Program-made: the position numbers and the translations under genes | Source: Streptomyces cyaneus | GTDB taxonomy: Bacteria > Actinomycetota > Actinomycetes > Streptomycetales > Streptomycetaceae | Assembly (NCBI RefSeq): GCF_004028635.1 | Contig: NZ_RQJW01000029.1 | Coordinates: forward strand, 1-38,554 | Reading direction: 5' to 3' | DNA: 38,554 nucleotides | The notes under the pieces: generated by a model | The model's database searches: none | Told to the model about the DNA's origin: nothing | The model's input: only the letters and a program-made list of their open reading frames with translations | Part shown: piece after piece, positions 14,746-22,256 of the stretch | Layout: every line of letters begins with the position of its first letter | Numbering within the stretch: the first letter of the stretch is position 1

Positions 14746-15561
14746 ATGACCGCGACCGCACCCCCCGAACCACCCCGCGCCGACTGCGCGTTCACCCTCG
14801 CCGCATGCCGGAACCAGCCGTACGTCCCCCGGCACCTGGGGCTCACCCGGCTGCCGTCCCGTCGGCTGAGGGCCGCGGCCCGCGCGGCGCTGTCCTTCCC
14901 CGAGCCGGAGAGCTGGCTGGACGTGGGCACGGGCTACGCCCGCTTCCCGGAGGTGGCGAAGGAACTCTTCCCGTACACGGCGTTCGACGGCCTGGACCCG
15001 ACCTACCGCGTCCTGCACGCGCGCGTGGCCGAGCGGGTGGAGGAGGCCCACGTCGGCAATCTGACGGACGCCCGCATCACGGCCCGTCTGCGCGCCCGCT
15101 ACGACATCGTCAGCATGTTCCGCCACCTGGAGCACACCCGGGACCCCCGCGAGGAGCTCCGCGCCGCCCTCACGGTCCTGCGACCCGGCGGCCTCCTCCT
15201 CCTCGAACTCCCCGACCCGCGCTGCGTGTTCGCCGTGCTGCTCGGCAGATGGTGGACCCCGCACAGCCGCCCGGGCCACCTGCACCTGATCCCCCTGGAC
15301 ACGCTCCGCCGGGAATTGGAGTCCCAGGGCTGCACGATCCTCTCCACGGACCGCAGCACCCCGCACATCCCGTACGACCTCGCGGCAACGACCTCGCGCG
15401 CGCTGGCGTTCTTCCTGCCCTCGCCGCTGTCCCGGGCGTGCGCGCCCCTGGTGGCCGTGGCCTGGGCCCTCGACCACATCCTGGCCCCCGTACTGCGCCA
15501 CACCCGCTTCTCGAACACCTACCGCGTCATCGCCCGCAAGGACCCGACCGCACGGACCTGA
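14746..15561 (+). CDS. Class I SAM-dependent methyltransferase
   Basis: This 271-aa protein has a SAM-binding motif I, SWLDVGTGYARFPEVA, at about residues 57-72. A motif II region follows (DGLDPTYRVLHAR), then YDIVSMFRHLEHTRDPREEL and LRPGGLLLLELPDP, the post-motif strand. This arrangement is typical of the Methyltransf_11/23 type. The N-terminus has a Cys-containing stretch (ADCAFTLAACRNQPYVPRHL). The C-terminal ~60 residues are hydrophobic (ALAFFLPSPLSRACAPLVAV) and may touch the membrane. The start is ATG at 14746 with GGGAG 5 bp upstream. The substrate is unknown. It sits between cobT and cobU on the opposite strand, which does not prove a link to cobalamin. Confidence 0.85.
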   Translation: MTATAPPEPPRADCAFTLAACRNQPYVPRHLGLTRLPSRRLRAAARAALSFPEPESWLDVGTGYARFPEVAKELFPYTAFDGLDPTYRVLHARVAERVEEAHVGNLTDARITARLRARYDIVSMFRHLEHTRDPREELRAALTVLRPGGLLLLELPDPRCVFAVLLGRWWTPHSRPGHLHLIPLDTLRRELESQGCTILSTDRSTPHIPYDLAATTSRALAFFLPSPLSRACAPLVAVAWALDHILAPVLRHTRFSNTYRVIARKDPTART

Positions 15562-15717
15562 GACCGTCGCCAAAATCCCGCCGCCCCGGCAGCCTCCGGC
15601 ACACCCGCTCGCCGAGGGGTCCACGCCCGTCGCCGCCGGCCGGGCCCGCCCTCCGGACGAACGACGGGAATTCGACGACAGGGCCTAAGCGGTCTTGGCG
15701 AAGTCCGGTGCGGTACC

Positions 15718-15793
15718 GCGCCCCGCAAGGGGCGTGGGGCTGTATCGATCTGCGGCTCCGCCGCGGGCCGCGACCAGCCCCCACCGGCCCCCA
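15718..15793. repeat. Dispersed repeat copy C, between methyltransferase and cobU
   Basis: The sequence gcgcccc-gcaa-ggggcg, then tggggctgtatcgatctgcg, gctccgccgcgggccgcgacc and agccccca, is the best-preserved copy of the variant found in frame at 8853-8937. It lies in the 260-bp space between the convergent 14746-15561 gene and cobU and probably folds into a hairpin. The rest of that space (15562-15717) shows nothing I can assign. Confidence 0.8.
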
Positions 15794-15821
15794 GGTTTGT
15801 CACCGTTCTTCCAGGGAGCGC

Positions 15822-17024
15822 TCAGCCGCGCAGCACCAGCGCCTGCCCCGCCACCACCAGCACCACCTGCTCGCACTCCCCGGCGAACGCGGCGTTCAGC
15901 CGGCCCAGCTCGTCCCGGTACCGTCGCCCCGACGCCGTGGCCGGCACGATCCCCGACCCCACCTCGTTCGATACGGCGACCAGGGTCCGCCGAGTGGCCC
16001 GCACCGCCTGCGTCAACTCCCGCACCCGCTCCCGCAGCGCACGCTCCCCGCCGTCCGCCCACACCGCGTCGTCCCACGCCCCGACGGAGTCCATCGCGTC
16101 CGTCAGCCACAGGGACAGACAGTCGACGAGCAGCGGCGCCCCGGCCTCGGCCAGCAGTGGCACCAGGTCGCACGTCTCGGCCGTACGCCACGACCCCGGC
16201 CGCCGCTCCCGGTGCGCGGCAACCCGCGCCGCCCACTCGTTGTCGCCGCCCCGCGTGCCCCCGGTCGCCACGTACAGCACGTCCGGGAAGGCCTCCAACC
16301 GCCGCTCCGCCTCCACCGACTTCCCGGACCGGGCCCCGCCCAGCACCAAGGTCCGCCGCGGCACATCCGGCACGTCCTCGTACGCCCCCACCACCAGCGT
16401 CGCCCCGTCCGGCACCGCCCGCGCCCCGGCCGCGGCCAGCCGCCGCCGCAACTCGGCACCCGGCGGCACGTCATGATCCAGATGTACGGCGATGACATCC
16501 GTCGTCGGCCCGACCGCCCCCACCGCCCGCAGCTTGGCCAACGCGTCCGGCCGTCCCACGACATCGGCGACCACCATGTCGTACATCCCGACGGCCCCCT
16601 CCTCGAGCCCGGCCGGCGCACCCCCCGGCGGCAGATAGAGCAGCCGCTGCCCGCCCGGCCCGGTCACCGCGTACCCCGTGCCCGGCGAGTCCATCGCCAC
16701 CGCCCGCACCCGATGCCCCGTCAGCAGCGCCAACTCCTGCCGGTCCGGCACCCGCCCGGGCTGCGGCAGCCCCGCCGGCACCTCGACGGCGGGCCCGTTG
16801 TGCGGATGCGACAGCAACACCTGCCGTACGCCGCCCAGCGAACGCCCCGCCCGCGCCGCCGCGAACGCCGCCCCTGGCGTCAGATCGAGCAACAGCGCCC
16901 CGTCCACGAGCAACGCGGTGGCCGCCCGCGCATCGTCGCCGAGTGCGCCGGCACAGGCCGCACACGGACAGTCGGGGCGGGGGAGTCCCGCGGGGGCACC
17001 GGTGCCGAGGAGAGTCAGTTCCAC
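15822..17024 (-). CDS. cobU: Fusion: MBL-fold domain + adenosylcobinamide kinase/guanylyltransferase
   Basis: The C-terminal half (about residues 224-400) is CobU/CobP, which phosphorylates adenosylcobinamide and then transfers GMP to it. It has the P-loop GGARSGKS (229-236), the AHRERRPGSWRT segment around the guanylylated His, LLVDCLSLWLT, and VAVSNEVGSGIVPA. The N-terminal half (1-222) resembles a metallo-beta-lactamase fold. It starts MELTLLGTGAPAGLPRPDC, has a DCPCAAC cysteine cluster, a partly degenerate SHPHNGP (normally HxHxDH) and a later HLDHDVPPG. The 400-aa length is about twice a stand-alone CobU, and the frame is continuous through both parts. The start is ATG at 17024. Whether the MBL part is catalytic is unclear. 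Confidence 0.9.
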   Translation of the reverse strand: MELTLLGTGAPAGLPRPDCPCAACAGALGDDARAATALLVDGALLLDLTPGAAFAAARAGRSLGGVRQVLLSHPHNGPAVEVPAGLPQPGRVPDRQELALLTGHRVRAVAMDSPGTGYAVTGPGGQRLLYLPPGGAPAGLEEGAVGMYDMVVADVVGRPDALAKLRAVGAVGPTTDVIAVHLDHDVPPGAELRRRLAAAGARAVPDGATLVVGAYEDVPDVPRRTLVLGGARSGKSVEAERRLEAFPDVLYVATGGTRGGDNEWAARVAAHRERRPGSWRTAETCDLVPLLAEAGAPLLVDCLSLWLTDAMDSVGAWDDAVWADGGERALRERVRELTQAVRATRRTLVAVSNEVGSGIVPATASGRRYRDELGRLNAAFAGECEQVVLVVAGQALVLRG

Positions 17025-17080
17025 GGAACCGATTTTCGCGCGTCCGCGCAGGTCTCGCGCATCCGGCTAGGCTCAGGGCA

Positions 17081-17104
17081 GGAGCCGGACCAAGATCCGG
17101 CTCT
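17081..17104 (+). promoter_or_regulatory. Short hairpin in the leader of the 70-aa gene
   Basis: GAGCCGGA (17082-17089), a loop of 6 nt and TCCGGCTC (17096-17103) form a perfect 8-bp stem-loop, 34 bp before the ATG at 17138. It lies in the 113-bp divergent region with cobU. It could be a leader hairpin or an operator. Confidence 0.35.
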
Positions 17105-17137
17105 TGCTCTGCACGTGCTGACACCTTGGAGGCGTAC

Positions 17138-17350
17138 ATGGCGGCATGGACGTGGCGGTTCGAGAAGGCCGACGGGGCTGAGGTCCAGCCCGCGGTGCAG
17201 CCCGAGGAGTTCACCACCCAGGGGGACGCCGAGTCCTGGGTCGGGGAGAACTGGAAGGCGCTGCTCGAGGGCGGTGCGGATCAGGTGCGGCTGTTCGAGG
17301 ACTCCGCGGAGATCTACGGGCCGATGAGCCTGCACGCCGAGCAGGCGTAG
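17138..17350 (+). CDS. Small acidic conserved-type protein (70 aa), function unknown
   Basis: The product begins MAAWTWRFEKADGAEVQPAV and is acidic, with a patterned region GDAESWVGENWKALLEGGAD and a likely beta segment VRLFEDSAEIYGPMSL. It has no signal peptide or TM segment. TTGGAGG at 17126-17132 with a 5-bp spacer to the ATG strongly supports this start and real translation, as does the codon bias. The frame is open further left to 16943 inside antisense cobU, but that part is not coding-like. I recognise it only as the kind of small hypothetical protein conserved in Streptomyces. Confidence 0.8.
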   Translation: MAAWTWRFEKADGAEVQPAVQPEEFTTQGDAESWVGENWKALLEGGADQVRLFEDSAEIYGPMSLHAEQA

Positions 17351-17356
17351 GCGGAG

Positions 17357-17392
17357 GGGGCGAGGGCCACCCGGTCGTACGGCCCTCGCCCC
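17357..17392. terminator. Strong hairpin between convergent genes
   Basis: GGGGCGAGGGCC (17357-17368) and GGCCCTCGCCCC (17381-17392) form a perfect 12-bp stem with a 12-nt loop. They sit between the stop of the 70-aa gene and the stop of the protease gene. It probably acts as a bidirectional terminator. Confidence 0.75.
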
Positions 17393-17401
17393 GCCCTCCC
17401 G

Positions 17402-18493
17402 TCACTGCTCACCCAGCGTCACATCCACCGTCTTCTCACTGCCGTTGCGTTGGTACGTCACCGTCGTCCGCTCACCCGGCCTGGCGGAGGCAAGCGCCTG
17501 GGCGAGTGAGGTGATGGTGTCGATGTCCGTGTCACCGAGCCGGGTGATGACGTCCCCGGGTTCGATCCCGGCCTTGTCGGCCGCGCCGCCCGTCATCACC
17601 TCGACGACGGCGACGCCCGCGACCTCGTAGTCGTCGTTCACGACCGTACGGCCCGTGATGCCGAGCGCCGCCCGGCCCGAGTCGGTGACCCTGCCGTCCT
17701 TCACGATCTGGTCGGCGATCGTCCGCACCGTCGACGCCGGGATCGCGAACCCGATGCCGGCCGCCGCGCTGCGCCCCCCTCCGGGGTCGGTGGCGGCGAG
17801 CGTCGGGATGCCGATGACCCGTCCGTCGAGGTTCACCAGGGCACCTCCGCTGTTGCCGGGGTTGATGGCGGCCGACGTCTGCACCATGTTGGCGATCGTC
17901 GCGCCCGTACCGCCCTCGCTGCGGCCCTCGGTGACGGTCCGTCCGATCGCCGACACGATGCCCTGCGTCACGCTGGACGACAGTCCGAGCGGCGAGCCCA
18001 TGGCCAGCACGATCTGCCCGACCTCGACCTTCGCCGAGTCCCCGAACGTCGCCGCCTTCAGCCCCTTCGGCGCCTTGTCCAGCTTGATGACGGCGAGGTC
18101 CTGCTGCGGGTACGAGGAGACGAGCCGCGCGGTGAGCGTGTCCTCGCTGTTGGCGGTCGTCACCCGGAAGCTGTCCTCGTCCCTGACCACGTGTGCGTTC
18201 GTGACGATGTGCCCCTGGCTGTCGTAGACGATGCCCGAGCCCAGATCGTTCCTGGCCTGGATCTGTACGACCGACGGCAGGACGTCCTTGATGACCTTCA
18301 GGTAGCCGTCCTGGAGGTCGTCGACCGCCGTGACCGCCATCGGTACGCCGGCCTGCGTGGTCGTGTCCTCTTTCCCGCCCGGGGACGGGGAGCCGGAACA
18401 CCCGGAGAGCAAGGAGAGGAAGAGGCCGAGGCAGCAGGAGAGGACGGCGACCGGAAGGGCCGACCGCAGGGCACGGAAACGGCGAGCATCCAT
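17402..18493 (-). CDS. HtrA/DegP-like trypsin-type serine protease with PDZ domain, lipoprotein
   Basis: This is an extracytoplasmic protease for envelope protein quality control. The 363-aa product starts with a lipoprotein signal (lipobox LLSGC, Cys at residue 32), so it should be membrane-tethered rather than TM-anchored as many HtrA proteins are. The S1 domain at about 60-260 has His (TNAHVV, H101), Asp (QQDLAVIKL, D132) and Ser (NPGNSGGAL, S215), so the triad is complete. A PDZ domain follows at about 270-360 (AVVEVMTGGAADKAGIEPGD). The start is ATG at 18493; another ATG lies four bases away in a different frame. Its upstream region is the 30-bp tandem repeat array. Confidence 0.93.
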   Translation of the reverse strand: MDARRFRALRSALPVAVLSCCLGLFLSLLSGCSGSPSPGGKEDTTTQAGVPMAVTAVDDLQDGYLKVIKDVLPSVVQIQARNDLGSGIVYDSQGHIVTNAHVVRDEDSFRVTTANSEDTLTARLVSSYPQQDLAVIKLDKAPKGLKAATFGDSAKVEVGQIVLAMGSPLGLSSSVTQGIVSAIGRTVTEGRSEGGTGATIANMVQTSAAINPGNSGGALVNLDGRVIGIPTLAATDPGGGRSAAAGIGFAIPASTVRTIADQIVKDGRVTDSGRAALGITGRTVVNDDYEVAGVAVVEVMTGGAADKAGIEPGDVITRLGDTDIDTITSLAQALASARPGERTTVTYQRNGSEKTVDVTLGEQ

Positions 18494-18570
18494 GCCCCGA
18501 GTCTCACCTCACCACGCGGACCCGGCCCGTACTGCTCACCCGAACGAGCCCAACCACACACGGCACACGG

Positions 18571-19290
18571 GCGGTGGGCTGGGCGGGGTGCTGGGCTTGG
18601 GCGGTGGGCTGAGCGGGGTGCTGGGCTTGGGTGGCGGGCTGAGCGGTGTGCTGGCTTGGGCGGTGGGCTGAGCCGCGTACTGCGCATGGGTAGCGAGCTC
18701 AGCCGCGTGTTGGCTTGGGTGGCCGGCTGAGTGGCGTGCTGGGCTCGGGTGGTGAGATGAGCCGCGCAACGTGCACGGGTAGGGAGCTCAGCCGCGTGCT
18801 GGGCTCGGGCAGTGGCTGGGCGGCGTGCTGGCTTGGGTGGTGGGCTGGGCGGGGTGCTCCGCTTGGGCGGTGAGCTTAGCCGCGCACCGCGCACAAACAG
18901 CGAGCTGAGTGGCGTGCTGGGCTCGGGTGGCGGAGCGGCGTGCTGGGCTTGGGCGGTGAGCTGAGCCGCGCACCACGCCCAGTAGCGGGCTGAGTAGCGC
19001 GTCGTCCCAGGGCCGGGCGGGCCGGTGTCCTGGGGGCGTGCTGGGCTTGGGTGGCTGAGTGGCGTGCTGGGCTCGGGTGGTGTGCTGGGCCGCGCCCCGT
19101 GCACGGGTAGCGAGCTCAGCCGCGTGCTGGGCTCGGGTGGTGTGCTGGGCCGCGCCCCGTGCACGGGTAGCGAGCTCAGCCGCGTGCTGGGCTCGGGCGG
19201 TCAGCTGAGCGGCGTGCTCCGCTTTGGCGGTGGGCTGAGCCGTGTACTGCGCCCGGGCGGCGAGCTCAGCCGCGTACTCCGCACAGGTGC
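18571..19290. repeat. Array of ~24 degenerate 30-bp tandem repeats
   Basis: Successive units of the type gcggtgggctgagcggggtg + ctgggcttgg fill 720 bp. I parsed about 24 units. Most are 29-30 bp, a few are 26-28 bp, and one is longer at about 19020-19058. Period-60 identity is almost complete over 19062-19197 (lines starting 19081 and 19141 differ at one base). There are no spacers, so this is not CRISPR. Read on the minus strand, the right part (19290 down to about 19062) gives 10-residue Ala-rich repeats such as AEYAAELAAR, AEHAAQLTAR and AQHAAELATR. Odd-length units break the frame further left. The right end overlaps the last codons and stop of the methyltransferase gene (19266). Confidence 0.9.
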
Positions 19291-20054
19291 AGCAACGCCG
19301 CGACGCTTCGGTAGGGGTCCGTCTTCCCGGCCCGCTCCTCGACCGCCAGCAACGCCTCCACGTCCGTCGGGATCTCCGCCCCGTCGGCCGCCGTGTCGGT
19401 GAACACCCGTACCCCGTACCAGGCGTGCAGCGGCGCCCCGATCCCCGCGAGCGTCGCCGTCAGCTCGGCCAGCCGGTCCGCTCGAACGTCGAGTCCGAGC
19501 CGATTGCGGTACGCGGTCGTGTCGAAGGCGGCCAGCGCAGCCCCCCAGTCCCCACCCAGTCCCGGCCGCATGGCCAGCGCGTCGCCGTTGCGCACGAGCA
19601 GCGACAGCAGGCCGCCCGGGGCGAGCATCCGGGCCAGCCCGGCCAGCAGCGGATCGGGCTCCTCGATGTACATCAGCACGCCGTGGCACAGCACGACATC
19701 GAAGCTGCCCGGCAGAAAGTGGACGCCGGTGTCCCGCCCGTCCCCCTGGACGATACGGACCCGCTCCCGGATCCCCTCGGGCTCGCCGGCGAGCTCCTCG
19801 TGGGCCGCCGAGATCATCTTCGGGTCCTGCTCGACACCGGTCACCTGATGCCCGGCCCTGGCCAGCCGCAGCGCCTGCGTGCCCTGGCCCATCCCCACGT
19901 CGAGCACCCGCAGCCGCTGCCCGACCGGGAACCGGCCGGCTATCTGCTCGTCGAGCTGCCGGGCCACCAGCTCTTGTCGTACGACATCGCGCAGAGCGCC
20001 CAACTTACTGAGCCACGCGTCGGCCGCACCCCCGGAAAATGCGGTTGTGCTCAG
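19266..20054 (-). CDS. SAM-dependent methyltransferase
   Basis: The 262-aa class I methyltransferase has motif I LRVLDVGMGQGTQALRLA, motif II VTGVEQDPKMI, RIVQGDGRD, then DVVLCHGVLMYIEEPDPLL and LAPGGLLSLLVRNGD, as in the Methyltransf_11 type (UbiE/CmoA-like). The substrate is unknown. The most natural N-terminus, STTAFSGGAADAWLSKLG, is preceded by a CTG at 20054 whose last two bases lie in the TGA stop of the upstream DUF3043 gene (CTGA overlap). No ATG or GTG fits as well, so a rare CTG start with translational coupling is my call. The stop falls inside the first unit of the 30-bp repeat array, and the product ends LLHLCGVRG. Confidence 0.82.
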   Translation of the reverse strand: MSTTAFSGGAADAWLSKLGALRDVVRQELVARQLDEQIAGRFPVGQRLRVLDVGMGQGTQALRLARAGHQVTGVEQDPKMISAAHEELAGEPEGIRERVRIVQGDGRDTGVHFLPGSFDVVLCHGVLMYIEEPDPLLAGLARMLAPGGLLSLLVRNGDALAMRPGLGGDWGAALAAFDTTAYRNRLGLDVRADRLAELTATLAGIGAPLHAWYGVRVFTDTAADGAEIPTDVEALLAVEERAGKTDPYRSVAALLHLCGVRG

Positions 20055-20650
20055 GGCCGCTCTCCGCGCTTGACCTGCGGCTTGGGCAGTCGGAGCCGAC
20101 GCATCTGCAGGGAGCGCATCAGTGCGTAGGCGACGGCACCGCGCCTGTTGTCGTCGGGGAAGCGCTCGGCGAGCCGCTTCTTCAGACGGAAGCCGGTGAC
20201 GACCGAGTCCAGCACGATGAGCACGATCACGATCAGCCACAGCAGCAGCGCGATGTTCTGCAGCGCCGGTACCTGCACCATGCTCAGCACGAGGATGACC
20301 ACGGCCATCGGCAGGAAGAACTCCGCGATGTTGAAGCGCGAGTCGATGAAGTCACGCGCGAACTTGCGGACCGGACCCTTGTCGCGGGCCGGCAGATACC
20401 GCTCGTCGCCCCCGGCCAGCGCCTGGCGCTGCCTCTCCAGGGCGGCCCGCCGCTCCTCGCGCTGGCGCTTGGCGGCGTCCTTGCGCGTCATCGACGTGTT
20501 GGCCACGCTGCGACGCTGCGACTGGGCCTCACTGCGCTTGGGCGTGGGGCGGCCCTTCGGGGCCTCGGGGTGACGGGTCTCATTGGAGTCGGTCACCAGC
20601 GCCTTGTCGGCGGCCTGGGCCTTCTCTTCCTTGGCACGGCTACGGAACAC
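20051..20650 (-). CDS. DUF3043-type membrane protein
   Basis: This 199-aa actinobacterial membrane protein has a charged, Lys/Arg-rich cytoplasmic N-terminus (APKGRPTPKRSEAQ, RKDAAKRQREERR). A conserved KFARDFIDSRFNIAEFFLP motif leads into two adjacent TM helices (AVVILVLSMVQV and IALLLWLIVIVLIVLDSVV), and the C-terminus is basic. The layout matches the DUF3043 family, whose function I do not know. The start is GTG at 20650 (MFRSRAKEEKAQ). The frame stays open to 20836 but upstream sequence is not family-like. The stop overlaps the methyltransferase start, so the two probably form an operon. It is divergent from pspA. Confidence 0.85.
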   Translation of the reverse strand: MFRSRAKEEKAQAADKALVTDSNETRHPEAPKGRPTPKRSEAQSQRRSVANTSMTRKDAAKRQREERRAALERQRQALAGGDERYLPARDKGPVRKFARDFIDSRFNIAEFFLPMAVVILVLSMVQVPALQNIALLLWLIVIVLIVLDSVVTGFRLKKRLAERFPDDNRRGAVAYALMRSLQMRRLRLPKPQVKRGERP

Positions 20651-20986
20651 AAAACCCAAGGGTACGGGGTGCCGGGGCATGGACGTCAGCCCGGCGGGGA
20701 ACGATCCGGCAACACCAGTCGTCGTAGGGGGACAGAGGGGACGTTGCAGACGGTTCGTCCGGCGGGCACGGGGAGGGCACTCGAGCGGCACCGGGTGGAC
20801 ACCCATGGGTCCACCCACGAGCCACCCGGGAGTCACCTACTCCTTACGCCGGAGCGGGAGCGTCAGCAGTCGTCCTTGGGGATGAGCGCATCCGTCCCCG
20901 AACAGTGCGTCAATGGATGCAGGGCCCGTACTGTGGGTTCTGTCGCAGAGCTGGAGCTGGACGTCAGAAGGGGGCGCGCGAAGCCC
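20651..20986. promoter_or_regulatory. Divergent region DUF3043 gene / pspA with a nested palindrome
   Basis: This 336-bp gene-free stretch has one clear structure at 20793-20816. GGGTGGA and TCCACCC enclose the perfect palindrome CCCATGGG (20802-20809), offset from the outer dyad by one base. It could be an operator or a leader hairpin for the leftward gene. AGAAGGGGG at 20967-20975 is the ribosome-binding site of pspA. I could not assign promoter boxes with confidence. Confidence 0.4.
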
Positions 20987-21784
20987 ATGAGCGGTGTCAT
21001 GAAGCGTATGGGGATGATCTTCCGCGCGAAGGCGAACAAGGCCCTTGACCGGGCCGAGGACCCGCGCGAGACCCTCGATTACTCGTACCAGAAGCAGCTG
21101 GAGCTGCTCCAGAAGGTCCGCCGCGGCGTCGCCGACGTGGCCACCTCGCGCAAGCGCCTGGAGCTCCAGCTCAACCAACTCCAGCAGCAGTCGTCGAAGC
21201 TGGAGGACCAGGGCCGCAAGGCGCTCGCGCTGGGCCGCGAGGACCTGGCCCGCGAGGCGCTCTCGCGCCGCGCCGCCCTCCAGCAGCAGGTGACGGACCT
21301 GGAGACACAGCACGCGACGCTGCAGGGCGAGGAGGAGAAGCTCACCCTCGCGGCCCAGCGCCTGCAGGCGAAGGTCGACGCCTTCCGTACCAAGAAGGAG
21401 ACCATCAAGGCCACCTACACGGCGGCGCAGGCCCAGACCCGGATCGGCGAGGCGTTCTCCGGCATCTCGGAGGAGATGGGCGACGTCGGCCTGGCGATCC
21501 AGCGGGCCGAGGACAAGACGGCCCAGCTCCAGGCGCGGGCCGGGGCGATCGACGAACTGCTCGCCTCCGGCGCCCTCGACGACCAGTCCGGCATGCACAA
21601 GGACGACATCCAGGCCGAGCTGGACCGGCTCTCCGGTGGTACGGATGTAGAGCTGGAACTGCAGCGCATGAAGGCGGAGCTGGCGGGAGGCTCGTCGGGC
21701 GGCCAGCAGGCCATCGAGGGCGGCAACGGCCAGTCGCAGTCCCAGCAACAGCCGCAGGACACCCCGCGCTTCGACAAGCAGTAG
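20987..21784 (+). CDS. pspA: PspA/IM30 family membrane-stress protein
   Basis: PspA assembles on the inner face of the membrane and supports it under envelope stress. The 265-aa product is almost entirely coiled coil (for example KRLELQLNQLQQQSSKLEDQ). It has the typical start MSGVMKRMGMIFRAKANKAL, followed by the PspA signature DPRETLDYSYQKQLELLQK. A Gln/Gly-rich tail (GQSQSQQQPQD) follows the last helix. The start is ATG at 20987; a second Met at residue 5 is possible. The next gene, 33 bp downstream, encodes a PspA-associated protein, and a two-component pair follows. The frame is open upstream to 20039 only because of local composition. Confidence 0.93.
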   Translation: MSGVMKRMGMIFRAKANKALDRAEDPRETLDYSYQKQLELLQKVRRGVADVATSRKRLELQLNQLQQQSSKLEDQGRKALALGREDLAREALSRRAALQQQVTDLETQHATLQGEEEKLTLAAQRLQAKVDAFRTKKETIKATYTAAQAQTRIGEAFSGISEEMGDVGLAIQRAEDKTAQLQARAGAIDELLASGALDDQSGMHKDDIQAELDRLSGGTDVELELQRMKAELAGGSSGGQQAIEGGNGQSQSQQQPQDTPRFDKQ

Positions 21785-21817
21785 CCGACGTCCGGGGCCC
21801 ACGCCGAGGAGGGCGAG

Positions 21818-22105
21818 ATGGGCGACATGATCGTCCGGATCATGGGTGAAGGGCAGGTGAAGCTGTCCGACAGCCACCTGTCCGAGCTGAACAAGCTCGA
21901 CGACGAGCTCCTGGTGGAAATGGAGAACGGCGACGGCCCCGGCTTCCGCCGCACCCTCGACGCACTCCTGTCCAAGGTCCGCGACCTCGGCGAGCCCCTG
22001 CCCGACGACTCCCTCGAACCGTCCGAGCTGATCCTCCCGTCCTCGGACGCGACGTTGGAGGAGGTCCGGGAGCTGCTGAGCGACGATGGGTTGATCCCGG
22101 GTTGA
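21818..22105 (+). CDS. pspAA: PspA-associated protein PspAA
   Basis: The 95-aa product matches the PspAA layout. A short N-terminal beta segment, MIVRIMGEGQVKLSDSHLSE, leads into LNKLDDELLVEMENGD, then a helix FRRTLDALLSKVRDLG and the end EEVRELLSDDGLIPG. In many actinobacteria and archaea PspAA is encoded next to PspA and is thought to act with it at the membrane. The ATG at 21818 lies 33 bp after the pspA stop on the same strand, with a purine-rich GAGGAGGGCGAG in front. The two probably form one transcript. Confidence 0.85.
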   Translation: MGDMIVRIMGEGQVKLSDSHLSELNKLDDELLVEMENGDGPGFRRTLDALLSKVRDLGEPLPDDSLEPSELILPSSDATLEEVRELLSDDGLIPG

Positions 22106-22135
22106 GCTGGGGTGCCTCTGGACGCCGGCCCGCAT

Positions 22136-22211
22136 CATCCAGCCCGTCCGGCGCTTGAGGACGAGGCCCGTTCAGGGCCGAAGCGGGGCTCTGGGGGCGG
22201 CAGCCCCCAGG
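22136..22211. repeat. Dispersed Streptomyces intergenic repeat (second type)
   Basis: The sequence catccagcccgtccggcgct, tgaggacgaggcccgttcag and ggccgaagcggggctctggg belongs to a repeat type I know as very common between Streptomyces genes. It ends in a perfect hairpin, CTGGGGGC-ggca-GCCCCCAG, at 22191-22210. It lies 31-106 bp after the pspAA stop and may end that transcript before the kinase gene. Confidence 0.75.
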
Positions 22212-22256
22212 CGACGCGCACTGCAACGCCGGGCACACACCACAAGGAACCTCCAG

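Noticed and set aside
14518..17137. Cobalamin riboswitch upstream of cobT or the cobU fusion
   Set aside because: I looked for B12-box-like conserved stretches in 14518-14745 and 17025-17137 and saw none. A covariance-model search would settle it.
18298..19164. Minus-strand Ser/Pro-rich open frame through the 30-bp array into the protease gene
   Set aside because: It is the repeat read in one frame and then continues antiphase inside a real protease gene, so it is not a gene of its own.
18571..19290. CRISPR array
   Set aside because: Units are directly contiguous and degenerate, with no unique spacers and no cas genes nearby.
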